Shown: one piece after another, positions 46,434 through 59,023 of the stretch
How positions within the stretch are numbered: the first letter of the stretch is position 1
Layout: every line of letters starts with the position of its first letter
DNA from: Cokeromyces recurvatus
Lineage: Eukaryota; Mucoromycota; Mucoromycetes; Mucorales; Mucoraceae
Direction: 5' to 3'
Assembly (NCBI RefSeq): GCF_025118155.1
Contig: NW_026251408.1
Span: 283,501 to 347,500 of the forward strand
DNA length: 64,000 nt
Made by a program: the position numbers and the translations under genes
Notes under the pieces: generated by a model
What the model saw: only the letters and a program-made list of their open reading frames with translations
Database searches by the model: none
Told to the model about the DNA's origin: nothing

Positions 46434-48313
46434 TTCTAATTTATAAAGTGAGAAAAAAAAAAGGAAAAAGAAAAAGAAAACGAAAACGAATATTTTCGTG
46501 CGAAATTATAAAAAAGGCAAAAAGGATGGATTTCACAACAAAAATGTACACTAAAATTGAATAATAAATTTTTAGTTGTTGTAAAATTTTTAAATAACCG
46601 GCCACTTGCTAATAATATTTAATTGCCCTGATCTGATCAGAAAGAAACGAAATATCCTTTTTTGGGTGAATAGAAAAGTAAGGACATGAAAGAAATAGGG
46701 GGAAAATAAAATAAAATTAGGTAGCTAAGGGCAACAAAGTGTCCAGTGATGAGTAATCAATTAAGTCTCTAGTGTCTGAATTAGAAAGTGAAAAGGATGA
46801 TTTCATTATTATAAATGTATAAAAAAGAAAAAAAAAAACTATATTTAAGTATTGGGAAATGAGCAAAGTAGTTTATCAATTAATAACAAATATGTAGTAT
46901 TTGAAGCTAATTAAGCATATGTAAACTATAAATTAAGTGCTTCATGTTAATTTTAAATTAATAGTGGACTGAGGAAAGATAGCTATTATAGTCAATAATA
47001 TCATTTATACGCGTTATTTTTGAATGACATAATAGGTATTCAATAGAGAAACGTATAATCGACATGTCATTAAGAGTTTAGAGTGAAAAAAAAAGGATAT
47101 CTTTTAAGAAATAAATCCCAAAACATCAGACAGTAGTACCAGTAAATAGATGACCATAGTTGATTTAGATATAGAAATGAATAATAATAAAAACACAGTC
47201 TATTAAAGCTAAGTTTATTAATATTGATGATAGCAGTTTGGTCCGTTGTGGATAATGTTATTGATCTTGTTCCGAACTGAGAAATGTTAATTCTAAAGCC
47301 TTTTTTTTTCTTTCTTTCTAAGAGGCTGAAAGAGAATGAATAAAGGTATTCTTATAAAGTTAACTGTATTACTTCAGATACAAGATCATTTTTTAAATGG
47401 CCTTCCTAAAACTAGAAAATATATCTTTTAGAACCTGATTAAATTTTGCTTTTATTACTATCTAAATAATGCGTCGATTAATAAAATATATATGTATATC
47501 TTGTTAGTAACCTTTTGAGATATAGCAACTAATAAGAAAACGTGTAATATTCAAAATTAAATTTTGCACCCTTATTTCATCCTTAAATAGTAAAAATTAG
47601 TGTAGATTTGAGCATTTATGTTTAAATGAAAGATACTAGCAATTTAGGAGCAAATAATACATTTATACGCATATATAACTTATCTGTCTGTTTTATTTAT
47701 AATATAAATTTTAAGTTTTATAAAGCCTGGCGAAGTTTAATAAATTAGAACTTGAAATTGTATGAACACAATAAATATTTTAGATTCTTTATGCTTTATA
47801 TGAAAAAAAAAAAAGGGTAATTAACTGAATTGCGTTTTTTACCTTTATAGTGTTGAAATAGCGTCTGAAGATGTTTGATTTACATGTATTCTTAATAATT
47901 GTTACTCACCAACTTTAATAACAATAATATAGAGTGTAAGTAAAATTAAAGAACTACTGCTACTCTCATGCAAATACTTGGAACCAATTAAATATCACTG
48001 TGTGACTCAGATGTTAATACAAGATTTTGTCTTTTTTATTATTATTATTTTTCTCTCTCTCTCTCTCTTGTTTATAAAAAGGGAAAAAAAAGCGATTATA
48101 CCTTTCATTAAAAAGAAATTAACTTATAGATATCGATTTTTCTATAAGTAAGTAAATGAAAATAACAATAACGAACTTTTTATGGAACAGATAGCTTCTC
48201 GGATAATAGAAGACGTTGCCAACAAGTCGCTCAAATCAACTCAAACCTATTCTAGTCCTACATTTATTTCAGTCAATTAGGATACGACCTCTATTAAATT
48301 AGCTAGTCCGACA
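46434..48313. other. Intergenic region upstream of C2 and Rim15-type genes
   Basis: A 1.9-kb AT-rich divergent spacer. Near its right end an ATG at 48182 opens a frame that is in register with the kinase gene but stops at a TAG (48278-48280). Otherwise no exon or RNA gene is seen. Confidence 0.45.
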
Positions 48314-51300
48314 ATGCATAATTTCAGGACATACAGTACGTCATCAGAGGAAAGTAGCTCTATCACGCAGCATCGTGATTCAGTCCAAAGTAAAGCTGTT
48401 GAAACAAGTTCGAGAGGGACAAAGGACAAAGGTTTGTAGTAACTTTTTATTACAATAATAGAATTTTTTTTTTTTTGTATACATAACTTATTGCATTAAA
48501 ATTTAATATCGCGTTCAAAAAGCTACCCCTTTGTTTAACCTTAATAGACCACCTATAAGTGATAATTATACAATGGAATCAACAATAAGGCGCACACATT
48601 CAAATGAAAGTCTGAATGTCGATATATCAGGTAATAAAAGGCTTTTGAAAATAGTTACCAAAGACGTACAACAACAAGAAATGTTGATTCCAAACGAAAA
48701 TCCATCCAGTGTTTTATCATCAGATTCGTCTAAACACATTGATTACAAATCAGACTCATCAAAAATATTTAATGATAAAATGCATATTACAAAGAATGAA
48801 AATAATTTCTACCGACAGAATAATTCGTTAACACTAATAGATAATTCTAATACTTATCTATATAACTCAATGTCATCAGTAGAAAAAGGTAACATTGTAT
48901 ATTCTGTTGTACAGATAACCAGATGACTTAAATGTATACATGTATATAGAAAAAAACTCGATGTGTTGCACCTTTCAAAATATGTCAAATTCAGGTTTTA
49001 ATAATAATAATACCAATAACAACAACGCCTCTTCTTTAAATAAAGCAGCCGACCATCAGGGTATATCAAAGAACATAAAGGGTTTATTAGAATATCAGCA
49101 ATCCATACAAGTATTTTTAAAAAAACGCCTTTTAAGTACAAGAATGATGACACAAGATCAGACCATCCCATCTGAATTGATTATAAATGTTGAAAATGCA
49201 GTGGAAAAAGAAAACCAGCGAAATAAGAATAACCTTAAATTATTTAATGTAGACAACGATCGTAATCAATTGAATATGTATTCTACTCTGCATCCTAATA
49301 ATGAAAAATCTTCTTTAAGCAATACTTTAATATATTCTGAATCCTGTTGTGATCATTATTACTTTGATACTTCAGCACCTGGAATAGAGGATAAATACAT
49401 TGATTATTTTGCACTACCTGTTCCTATCAATCGAGGTATATATATATATATATATTTTAGAAGAAAAAAAAAACTATTTTGAAATGTTATTATTATTATT
49501 ACAAATAACCTTATACTTTATGTTTAGTATCAAAGAGTGCTCCCATCAGACGCCCTTCATCATCAGCTGATAAGAAAGAACGCAGGTACAACTATACGAA
49601 AATGTTACAATTATCAAGACTAAATAAAATCAGAAAATGGTCTTCTTCTGCTTTATACTTGAAAAATAAAAAGTGGTTAAATTGGATAGAAGATGAAACT
49701 ATCATTAGAGCCGAACAGCAAATCAGTGTCAATTGTTCAACTTCCATTCAACAAGAATCTAAAGAAGAAATACAAAAATCAGTGGTTGATTTTCCGCCAC
49801 AAAATCGATCATCAGTTGGCAAACAAAAGTTTCACATGTCACTTGATTTGCATGATATCCCTAATGAATTTACTGATAAAAATTATTTCAAATTACCTGT
49901 TTCTCAAAAGGCGGCTTCAATACCATCAAAGCTAACATCTCATACTTCCTCCTTATTGCCTAACGTAGAAAGTGTTGGTTATCAGTTTCATAATCCAAAC
50001 AAAAACTCTTTTGCTCATTTTGGTGAAAGCTATAGTAAACTTACCTCACCTTATCATAATAACCACCTAAAAGGTAGTAATGACTATCCACAATTGATTA
50101 TTAAAGCAAGACTATGTTCAGCTAAAGAAGCATGCAATCTGGAATTAAGAATTATTATGAATAGTTTGAATGAATATATAGAAAGCTGCACAATCGCTGA
50201 CACTCATTTTATGTCAATATTGCAAGATTTAATATCTCTAGCTCAAAGTGTTTTAGATACTGAATTGGAAACATTTTTGGATAATCCTGGAGTATGTGCA
50301 GATATCGTATCAAATATTTTAGTAATTGGTGTATTGTGGGATTATCACAAACAATGGCCACTTAAAGAATTATATGTTCGACTATTGTTAAGTGTTGCTG
50401 CCTTTAATCGAGTAGTTGAGTGGTGGCAAGCAGAGCGTAATTTCTGGTCTTCATCATTAGCAACAATAGCAACAACAGCCTCTACTACATCATCAAATAG
50501 TATAGTGGATAAGATAACAACACCTTTATTTGATAAAAAACCTCTAGCTAATAATACACCTTATTGTTATTATCAACAGCTAGATCATCCTTATCTGCAA
50601 TTTCAACAAGATACTATTGATCCCTCTACACATGCTGTTAATATCTTAAACGAAGACATAGATCTTCTTTCATCTACTGACAAAGATAATCAAGCTATTA
50701 CGTCCTCAAAGACTTCTCATATATGTAAGAGTAGCGTCCTATCTATGCTTCTCCAGAGAGATCATGATGAAGGGAATTACCAATTGAAAGAAGATAGTGA
50801 GATTGGACAAAGTAATACAATCGTAATGGAACTCTCTTTAGGCCGAACTATAATACAATATTTGAGTCCTGTTTGGTTTGATATAATGGGGTAGGCATTC
50901 ATTTATTATTATTATTATTATTATTTGGTAAATCATGTATATATTGATCTAATACACTAACATAGAACACAACCCCAAGCAGTTATTGGATCAAATATTT
51001 CACAGCTACTTCAGCCAAATGATAAGGACTTATTTACTATTGCTACTCAAGAGATACTTAAAGACGAAACCAAAGCAGTAGAGGTTTTCTTTCAAATTAT
51101 CAATAATTATGCTACTACAAAAGTACCATTTGAAATGGAGGGCAAAGGAATGTTGATGTATAACCGAGTTACTGGTGATCCAAGCCATACTATGTGGTTT
51201 ATAAAATTATTAAAGAAACAGCAATTAACGAATGACAATAAAGTCCCATCAGAACAAATTAACTCTTTGAATCAACAACAAGAAAACCTCTATTCTATCC

Positions 51301-54300
51301 ATAATAATAATAATAATAATAATAATGTAACGCTGCCTATAGATTCTGACCAGATTGAACATTTTTCATCTGAATTTTCGTTATCAGATATTAATGTTCC
51401 TATAGGATCGGCATCCTCAACAATGAAAAAATCAATGTCATATGGTGATCTTCCAGTTTCAGGAAACTTGGACACACTTGCTCATCTTTTGACAATTGAA
51501 CCCGCATTGTGTAACATTTGCGAACGAAGAGTACAGGCAGTCTTTTTTGAGCAACATTCTGAATTATGTGCTGAAATCCATCGAGCAGAAATGGATGTGA
51601 TGACATGTAATGACAGTCTTACTGAATTGAGACATTATGTACATAAACTCTACAGATTAATAAAACTAGAAGCCCAAGAGCTTGAAGTAAGGCATGGTAG
51701 CAATCAGTGCGTACAGAATACATTGGAGACATCAACAGTAGAATATGATGAAGTAGAAGATTATTTTAGTATACATAGTAGTCAAGGCTCTATTTTTGGA
51801 GACCGTTTATTGTCACTTGAAGAAGATAATGCAAGTATATTGGAAAAAAAACACACAGAGCTGGAAAACTATATTAATCTATTGAATATTATGGAAATCG
51901 CAATAACTATTCCTACACCTGGTAATGGAGGAAATGTATATAGTTCATTGGATTTTGAGGTTAGTAGTAAAAGATAATTATAGGAATAAAAAAAAAATAG
52001 AATAATAAACTGTTATATCTTAATTATATATAGGCATCAATATCAAAATCGAAAATTATACAAATCCTTTACTGGAGAGCTCCACAAGCTGAAGATGAAG
52101 TTTCTAAATCTTTGATCAATGATGTCGAAATATCAATCAAATCAAAAATTAATGCAGTTAATCGTATGCAAGATTGCCTAGAATACAATGAAAGAATAAG
52201 AAAGGAATTCCGATCAAGTGTAATAAAAAATGAGGATTGGAATGAATTTGTAACAACAAAAAAGGAACATAATAATAATAATAATCTAGATAAATTTACA
52301 AAAGACATGGAGACTAGCTATACAAATAAGTCTAGTATAGATACTACTTTAGAGATTAACCCAGAGCCCCAATTTGATTCATTTCAAATCTCTTCTCCTC
52401 TTTTATATGCGAAAATTAAACAAAAAATGGAAGAAAAGAATGAGATAAATCAAAAATTAAAGAACAAAATAATGAAGAGGATCAAAAATTGGAAGTCTAA
52501 ATATAAAAACTACAACGGTAATCAGAAACAACAAAGTAATAATCTAAGGCAGAGTAAATGCAGTAAGAAAAAGATAAAAAGACAGAATAGCCATCCAAGT
52601 GATAATGTAAGTCACTTTATGACCTATAATATCATGACACCAACACCTACAAATTCAACTTCACCATCAATTGGAAGTTTTACAAAAATTGTTGATATGG
52701 AAACAATTGTTACTCCTAACTTTTTGCCAGATTCTAGTATATCATTTTCTTCCATGTCAAAAAGAAGTAAGCAAAAGTATCAACGGATTCAGCAAAGGTC
52801 GTCTGATGTTTGCTCCCCTTCACAAGTATCACCAATACCAACCTCTCTATTAGCTGCAAGATCAGTTTCGCCTAGTATTAAAGATTTTAATATTGTTAAG
52901 CCGATAAGTAAAGGAGCATTCGGGTCTGTTTTTCTAGCTAAAAAAAGAGCAACAGGTGACTACTATGCCATCAAATTTTTAAAAAAGTCAGATATGATTG
53001 CTAAGAATCAGGTTACAAATGTGAAAGCAGAACGCATGATTCTTATAACTCAAACAAATAGTCCCTTTGTAACAAAACTTTATTATACTTTCCAATCCAA
53101 AGACTATCTTTATTTGGTGATGGAGTATCTAAATGGTGGTGATTGCTCTTCTTTAATTAAAGTACTTGGTAGTCTACCTTGTAAATGGGCACGGAAATAT
53201 CTTGCAGAAGTAACATTAGGATTGAGTTATCTTCACGAAAGACACATCGTTCATAGGTAAATTAAGCAAAACATAAAAAAATATATAATAGGATATAAAT
53301 CTCACATTTAAGTCTTCTTTTTCATAAATATATACATGCATATATGTATATATAGAGACCTTAAGCCAGATAATTTATTAATAGATCAAAATGGGCATTT
53401 AAAGTTAACTGACTTTGGCCTATCTCGAATTGGGTTCTTAGATCGTAGAGTACGTGACGAATTAAGTAGTAAGCCATTTTCCAATCTTCCATTTTCTCCT
53501 GTACCTTCTCGATCTACTACTCCGCTTCAATCACCAGCTTCAGACTCTATATCAGCTCATTTGTCTAATTATCATAGTAAACTATACAAGCATTCATATT
53601 TTAGTTTATTATTTGACCGTGATAGAAAATGTCGCCCCTTCATAACCAATAGCACTCTTTCTTGCGGTGAAACAAATAGTGCTGATGTAACTCCTTCGGT
53701 ATCTTTGTTTAGTCATGATACAGGAAATAGTAATATTGTTTCACCATTTAGCTATCATGATAATACCAGTTTAAGTAGCTATAATGGTAGTATATTACCT
53801 AACTCTGGAACAACTTCAACTTTTCATTTTCCTCAGGAAGACACAGGATTTCTATCATCTACTAATGTTGCCAAAACACCTGCAACATTCCTTCATCATG
53901 CAAATACACCTTCTCGTATTACTTTTGAAACTATGGGTAAAGAAAGTGTGTATACTAAGCAAAAAGAGAATGCAGTAGGTACACCTGATTATTTAGCGCC
54001 AGAAAGTATCTTGGGTACAGGTCAAGATTCTATGGTAGACTGGTGGGCACTTGGGGTTATTTGCTATGAGTTTCTCTACGGCTATCCGCCCTTTCATGCA
54101 GAGGCCCCCGATAAAGTATTTGAAAACATTCTTTCCCGGAGCATCAACTGGCATAAAGATGAGGTTCAACTACCAGAGGCAGCATATGACTTTATGGAGC
54201 GCTTATTAACTTTAGATCCTGAAAAGCGACTCGGTAAAGGGGGATCAGAAGAAGTTATGCAGCATCCCTTTTTCATGGATATAGATTGGGATAATCTATT

Positions 54301-54649
54301 GACTGAACTACCATGTTTTATTCCACGTCCAGTAAATACAGAAGATACAGACTATTTTGATGCTCGAGGCGCAATGATGGTCTCTGAACAATGGCAAGGC
54401 AATGATAATTTACAAAGCATGTCACTAGCGGAAGTAAAAAGAGTAAAAGCTGTTATAGATGAACAAAATCAGGATAACATAATACTTTCTGATGATAATT
54501 CGTATAAGGACTATCTAGCAATGGATGATGATGATTTTGGTGCATTTACATATAAAAATTTACCTGTACTTGAAAAAGCAAATGAGAATACCATTCGTAA
54601 GATACGTAACGAGCGTAATTTCGTTGCATCATGTGTATCTTTAAAATAA
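48314..54649 (+). CDS. RIM15: Rim15/Greatwall-type serine/threonine protein kinase
   Basis: Seven exons (48314-48431, 48523-48888, 48950-49435, 49528-50890, 50966-51959, 52034-53256, 53356-54649) give 1,947 residues. Order: a long Ser/Asn-rich N-terminus; a PAS-like region near residues 765-860 (PVWFDIMG joined to TQPQAVIGSNISQLL); a C2HC zinc-binding motif (CNICERRVQAVFFEQHSELC, near 959); and the kinase from about 1392. Kinase motifs are KGAFGSVFLAKK, YAIKFLKK, HRDLKPDN, DFGLSR and GTPDYLAPES. About 190 residues separate DFG from GTPDY, the Greatwall-class split. In yeast, Rim15 acts below TORC1, PKA and Pho85, phosphorylates Igo1/2 and controls entry into stationary phase. The start is the least certain part: an upstream in-frame ATG is cut off by a TAG codon. 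Confidence 0.9.
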
Positions 54650-54835
54650 TGCCTATTTATATACATATGTATTATGTATACATGTTTAATAAATCTAAAA
54701 TAGCTACAAATATTATATAGTGTATTTAAATTTGTATTACTTATCATTACCTGTATATTTCGTTTTAAAAAAAATATATATTTGTATATGAGCTTGCTAT
54801 GGTTAAGGACAAATAATTTACCAGGCTTAAGTTGT

Positions 54836-54874
<39 letters not shown>

Positions 54875-55098
54875 GCGAACCAAGTTTATGTTCAGCTGTT
54901 AAAAAAAAAATATTTTTTAATGTCAAGTATTTTTTATGACTTCAAGAACTTTTAGCAATGGGGACATAAACTTACATAACTTCATAATTGGCAGCAACGA
55001 AATGAATAATAATAATAATAATAATCAAGCAGGTACAATTTCAAAATAATTTACAAACATTAGTTTTTATGTCTTACTCTTCAAGTTAATTAGTAGAC
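54650..55098. other. Intergenic region
   Basis: Short AT-rich spacer containing a 36-base poly-A tract at 54837-54872 and an (AAT)n run near 55002-55023, probably the promoter of the following gene. No exon seen. Confidence 0.5.
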
Positions 55099-58000
55099 AT
55101 GTCTAAAGATCAAGATAATGAAACACAAAAAAGTTATAATTACAATTCGAATATAAATGAGCCAATTCAAGAGCCTTCTAACTTTGAACTAGATATTTTT
55201 GGTGAAGATGATAACGAAATTATGCAGTTGATAAATGAAGAGTCTTTGTGGAATACGAATTTAGTAATTGAGACAGAAGACAAAAATAGCTCTATTAAAG
55301 TAGAGAGCGAATTACTTAATAACGATATACTACAGAAGAACAATGATAAATTGAAACAATTGAAAAAGAATGTAGAAAGTAAAGATTTAAATTCCATAAA
55401 CAACAACGAGATTGATGCAGAAGATATAGTTGAAATGTTTCCTGATGCTCCTGATTTTTCAATGGATGAATTACCGATTTTCTCAAAGGAACACATAGAT
55501 CAACCAAATAAAAACGCCATATTAGAAAAGAATGACGATTCTAAAGAAGTCGAGATTCAACAGACAACTGAATCATTAAAATCTAATCAAGCTGATCTAC
55601 TTGATCCAACTGATCTACAGTTTGATGCCGAAAGTTTACAAACTTCAGAGGACAAAGACAATACAAACAGTAAAACTATAGATAGTTCTGCTCAAAGTAC
55701 AAGTAGAATCCCCATACGAAAGATATCATTAAGACAACGAAATGCTATTCAGCTTCATCCTTTTACATTAGAACATGTTCAATTTCGTAATCTTATTAGT
55801 AAATCTGCTTTGAAAGGAAAAATAAATGATGCCCAGTTAATTGATATACAGCCAGATGATGAAATATTAGCATCGCAATATGTGCCACCAGAAGAACAGA
55901 CATTAAATATTAAGCATAAAACTAAACGAACTTCTGCTCCATCAAAAAATGCGAAGCGAAAACAAACAAAGCAACTTCCAACATTATCAGAGGAAAAGTT
56001 TGAACTTGATTTAGATACTCAAGATCTTGAAAAATACGGATTAGATCATTTAATTTTGCCATCTTCTTTAAAAGAAAAATCGAACAAGAAAAAGAATAAA
56101 ATAATTACATTTGATAAAAAGAAAGGCTCTAGAAAAAAACGCTCAACAGCACGAAAACCTTTAAGATTTTCAAACCCATTAAATAAAGATATATTTGCAT
56201 TTGATATTAATCCCCAATCCAATTTTAATTTAACAGCAGCGTCTAGTGCTCGTACTCAACCAAAAACAAACGATGTGAGTATAACTAAGGCAAAAACAGC
56301 AAATGACTTGGAAACCCCAGGGGCGGATATATTTGATTTTGATACAAGTTATTCTCTATCTACAAGTACAACAACGTCAGATAATGAAGATGATAATGGG
56401 AGTGATGATGATATGGATGAGCCACAATTAAATTTTAGTTATCGACTTAGAAACAAACGCCATTTAGGGCTAAATAGTAGTGATGAAGATGATGTTGAAA
56501 TGGAAAACAGTAGTGAACAACATAAGAAGAATCGGGAGTTAACGAAAAAAGAACTAGATGATATGTTTAAATATCCTAGCACTTTATCAAAGCTAAGCTC
56601 TATTAAACGTCTTCCCAGAAAACCCAATCATGACAATGATGCTATTCCAGTTATTGCTGATGAATTTGAATATCGAGAAAATAAACGACGACGTATTAGA
56701 CTAAAAGATATGATCAAGAAAAAGAAACTTTTGAAGAGTGTTTTGCCTGCTTCCTTTGTTAAAATCTATAAAAAGGAGCTGTTGGAAGAGGATAAGCTTC
56801 TTAAATCAGAAAAACAGAGTTCAAAGTCGGCAATGAAATCGACAACGAAATCTACAACTTCAACAAATGTATCCGGAAGTTCCTCTGTTTTGGAAGCTTC
56901 AAAAGCAATCAAAGACAATGAAATATCTACAATATCTTTTGAATCTCAAAGTGATGAAGAAGACAAGAGCTCTGATGATATGCAAGATTTATATACAACC
57001 ACTATGGATGACTATGTAATAAAATTGGATACTCAGTCAATAAAGGATTCCAACCTGTCTCATATTAAATCTAACGAATTATACATTCCACCAAGGTATT
57101 CATTTACATCTAGAAGGAATATTTTTTCTAAAGACGATGACAGTAGTAAAGACACACGTAAAAATATGACTATACAGGCAGGGACTAATCAAACTTCGTC
57201 TAATATCCCTACATCATTTGTAAATTCAGATGCGAATAACACAGTATTTCAAGCTTCTAATATTTCAGTAAACTCTAATCAATTACACCCAGATAATAGA
57301 TTAGATGTAATATATCCATTAATGAAAAGAAATACTTCGATGGATAATTTACATGAAGAGCCAATAGAGGATAATAGGGTAAGAGGATTTGGATATCGTA
57401 CGTCTTCTAGCAACAAAAAGAACCCCAGAAGTGGGAAATCTAAGTCTAGGAATAATGCTAAAAAAATAACACCAAAATCATCAATTGCAATTGAGAAACC
57501 AACTAATATTACATCTTCGACTGTGCAATCTATTTCCATTAGAAATAATCCCGCTCCACAACGTCGAAGAAAGCGTCCAAAGCGATGTAAGGATGATATC
57601 TATATTCATGCACCGTCTCGAATTTGGAATGATAGATCTGGTCAGATGCCGGATACTAATAGACGTATGTTTTTCAAAGATTTTGATCATTTACCGCGTA
57701 AGGCCTTTGATGATATTTATGTTGGTACACAACATACAGCAAGATATACACTTGTGGATAATTATAAGGGCTCTAGTTTGACTAGTGCTATAGAAGATCC
57801 TTTACAAATGAAGGGACATATAATTGATATAAAAGCTAACTTACCCTTAGTTTACTCTCTACAAAGTGTTGTTAAAAGAATAAAGCATCTCTATGATTAT
57901 GACTTACAACGAATTAAGGGATTAAAAGATACTGTATATTTGCATCATCAATTACTTGCGCCGCTCCTATCAGCAACACCAAATTTAAAGTCTGCCTATC

Positions 58001-58722
58001 GTAAATTTAGAAAGACTTATGCAGAACTCAACTTGTTTAAGAAGCATCTTCTTTGGACCAATATTACTATGGAAGAAAGTCACATTATCGACTACATGTT
58101 CTTTAAAGTCTCTCGTGATATACTTTTGGCATGTTCAAATAAGAAAGATAACGAAAAGGATTTACCTGGTCATGATTATTTTTATACCTTTGTTTCTATT
58201 TGTCTCACTCAATGGATACCTCTTCATGCATATGAAAGCCGTATACAACTTACTGAGTTATTTATGATACATATTCGAAGTCTAGCTTGGCAAATACTTA
58301 GATTAGTAGATGAATATTCTCAGTTAACACTACCATGGCGCTCAATTGTTAAGCTTTTAATTTATATACTGGACTGGACCTGTCGATTACATCATTTAGG
58401 AGTACATCCGATAGATTGGTCTGTAACAGAATGTACACAAATTATAATGGATATTCTTGTTTATATTGGATATGAATCTATACGATTCAATTCTAACACG
58501 AAAGACTATTTAGTGGAAGCTTGGATTTTTTTAATTCAGATCATGTCTGTATCTTCAAAAGAAAGTGGTTATTATTTTTATGAGCAAGTCTTTATTGATC
58601 AGTTAATGGATAGTATTAAAAGAAAGTCAAGGGCATCTGATTCGTACGAATTTGAGAAGAGAAAAACAACCCGATTATGGGCAGAAACATTAAATTATAT
58701 TCTAGATACTTATATGATGTAA
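55099..58722 (+). CDS. Large acidic/basic nuclear-type protein, tentative Mus7/MMS22 family
   Basis: A single uninterrupted frame of 1,207 codons, the longest in the window. The first 840 residues are low-complexity, rich in Asp, Glu, Ser, Lys and Asn, with basic patches (KRTSAPSKNAKRKQTKQ, RRRKRPKRCKDD) that look like nuclear localisation signals. An acidic motif ETPGADIFDFDTSYSLS lies near residue 410. The last 370 residues are an ordered helical region with blocks HAPSRIWNDRSGQ, ARYTLVDNYKGSSL, YRKFRKTYAELNLFKKHLLW and WRSIVKLLIYILDWTCRLH. The layout resembles fungal Mus7/MMS22 replication-fork repair factors that work with the Rtt101 ubiquitin ligase. That assignment is tentative, and the C-terminal part is shorter than I would expect for that family, so the gene may be truncated or the match wrong. 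Confidence 0.5.
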   Translation: MSKDQDNETQKSYNYNSNINEPIQEPSNFELDIFGEDDNEIMQLINEESLWNTNLVIETEDKNSSIKVESELLNNDILQKNNDKLKQLKKNVESKDLNSINNNEIDAEDIVEMFPDAPDFSMDELPIFSKEHIDQPNKNAILEKNDDSKEVEIQQTTESLKSNQADLLDPTDLQFDAESLQTSEDKDNTNSKTIDSSAQSTSRIPIRKISLRQRNAIQLHPFTLEHVQFRNLISKSALKGKINDAQLIDIQPDDEILASQYVPPEEQTLNIKHKTKRTSAPSKNAKRKQTKQLPTLSEEKFELDLDTQDLEKYGLDHLILPSSLKEKSNKKKNKIITFDKKKGSRKKRSTARKPLRFSNPLNKDIFAFDINPQSNFNLTAASSARTQPKTNDVSITKAKTANDLETPGADIFDFDTSYSLSTSTTTSDNEDDNGSDDDMDEPQLNFSYRLRNKRHLGLNSSDEDDVEMENSSEQHKKNRELTKKELDDMFKYPSTLSKLSSIKRLPRKPNHDNDAIPVIADEFEYRENKRRRIRLKDMIKKKKLLKSVLPASFVKIYKKELLEEDKLLKSEKQSSKSAMKSTTKSTTSTNVSGSSSVLEASKAIKDNEISTISFESQSDEEDKSSDDMQDLYTTTMDDYVIKLDTQSIKDSNLSHIKSNELYIPPRYSFTSRRNIFSKDDDSSKDTRKNMTIQAGTNQTSSNIPTSFVNSDANNTVFQASNISVNSNQLHPDNRLDVIYPLMKRNTSMDNLHEEPIEDNRVRGFGYRTSSSNKKNPRSGKSKSRNNAKKITPKSSIAIEKPTNITSSTVQSISIRNNPAPQRRRKRPKRCKDDIYIHAPSRIWNDRSGQMPDTNRRMFFKDFDHLPRKAFDDIYVGTQHTARYTLVDNYKGSSLTSAIEDPLQMKGHIIDIKANLPLVYSLQSVVKRIKHLYDYDLQRIKGLKDTVYLHHQLLAPLLSATPNLKSAYRKFRKTYAELNLFKKHLLWTNITMEESHIIDYMFFKVSRDILLACSNKKDNEKDLPGHDYFYTFVSICLTQWIPLHAYESRIQLTELFMIHIRSLAWQILRLVDEYSQLTLPWRSIVKLLIYILDWTCRLHHLGVHPIDWSVTECTQIIMDILVYIGYESIRFNSNTKDYLVEAWIFLIQIMSVSSKESGYYFYEQVFIDQLMDSIKRKSRASDSYEFEKRKTTRLWAETLNYILDTYMM

Positions 58723-59023
58723 ATATTTAAATAGAAATCAGTTTTATTTAATGATAATGACAAAAATATGATTCCTTTTGTATGTTACATACTTTTTTTT
58801 TTGAAGCTTATCCAACCTGTTTTATTTTATATAAAATAATAATATATATACATGTATACATATTACTTGTTTCTATTTCAGTAAACTGTCACTAAATTAT
58901 TATTATTTAAACTTATAATTTTTACCATCAAGAATATTTGTAGATTTATATACTTGTATATTTTTTAAGTAATTATACAATATGACCTAGTGGTATTCAT
59001 ACAATAAACTAATAAAAATAGTA

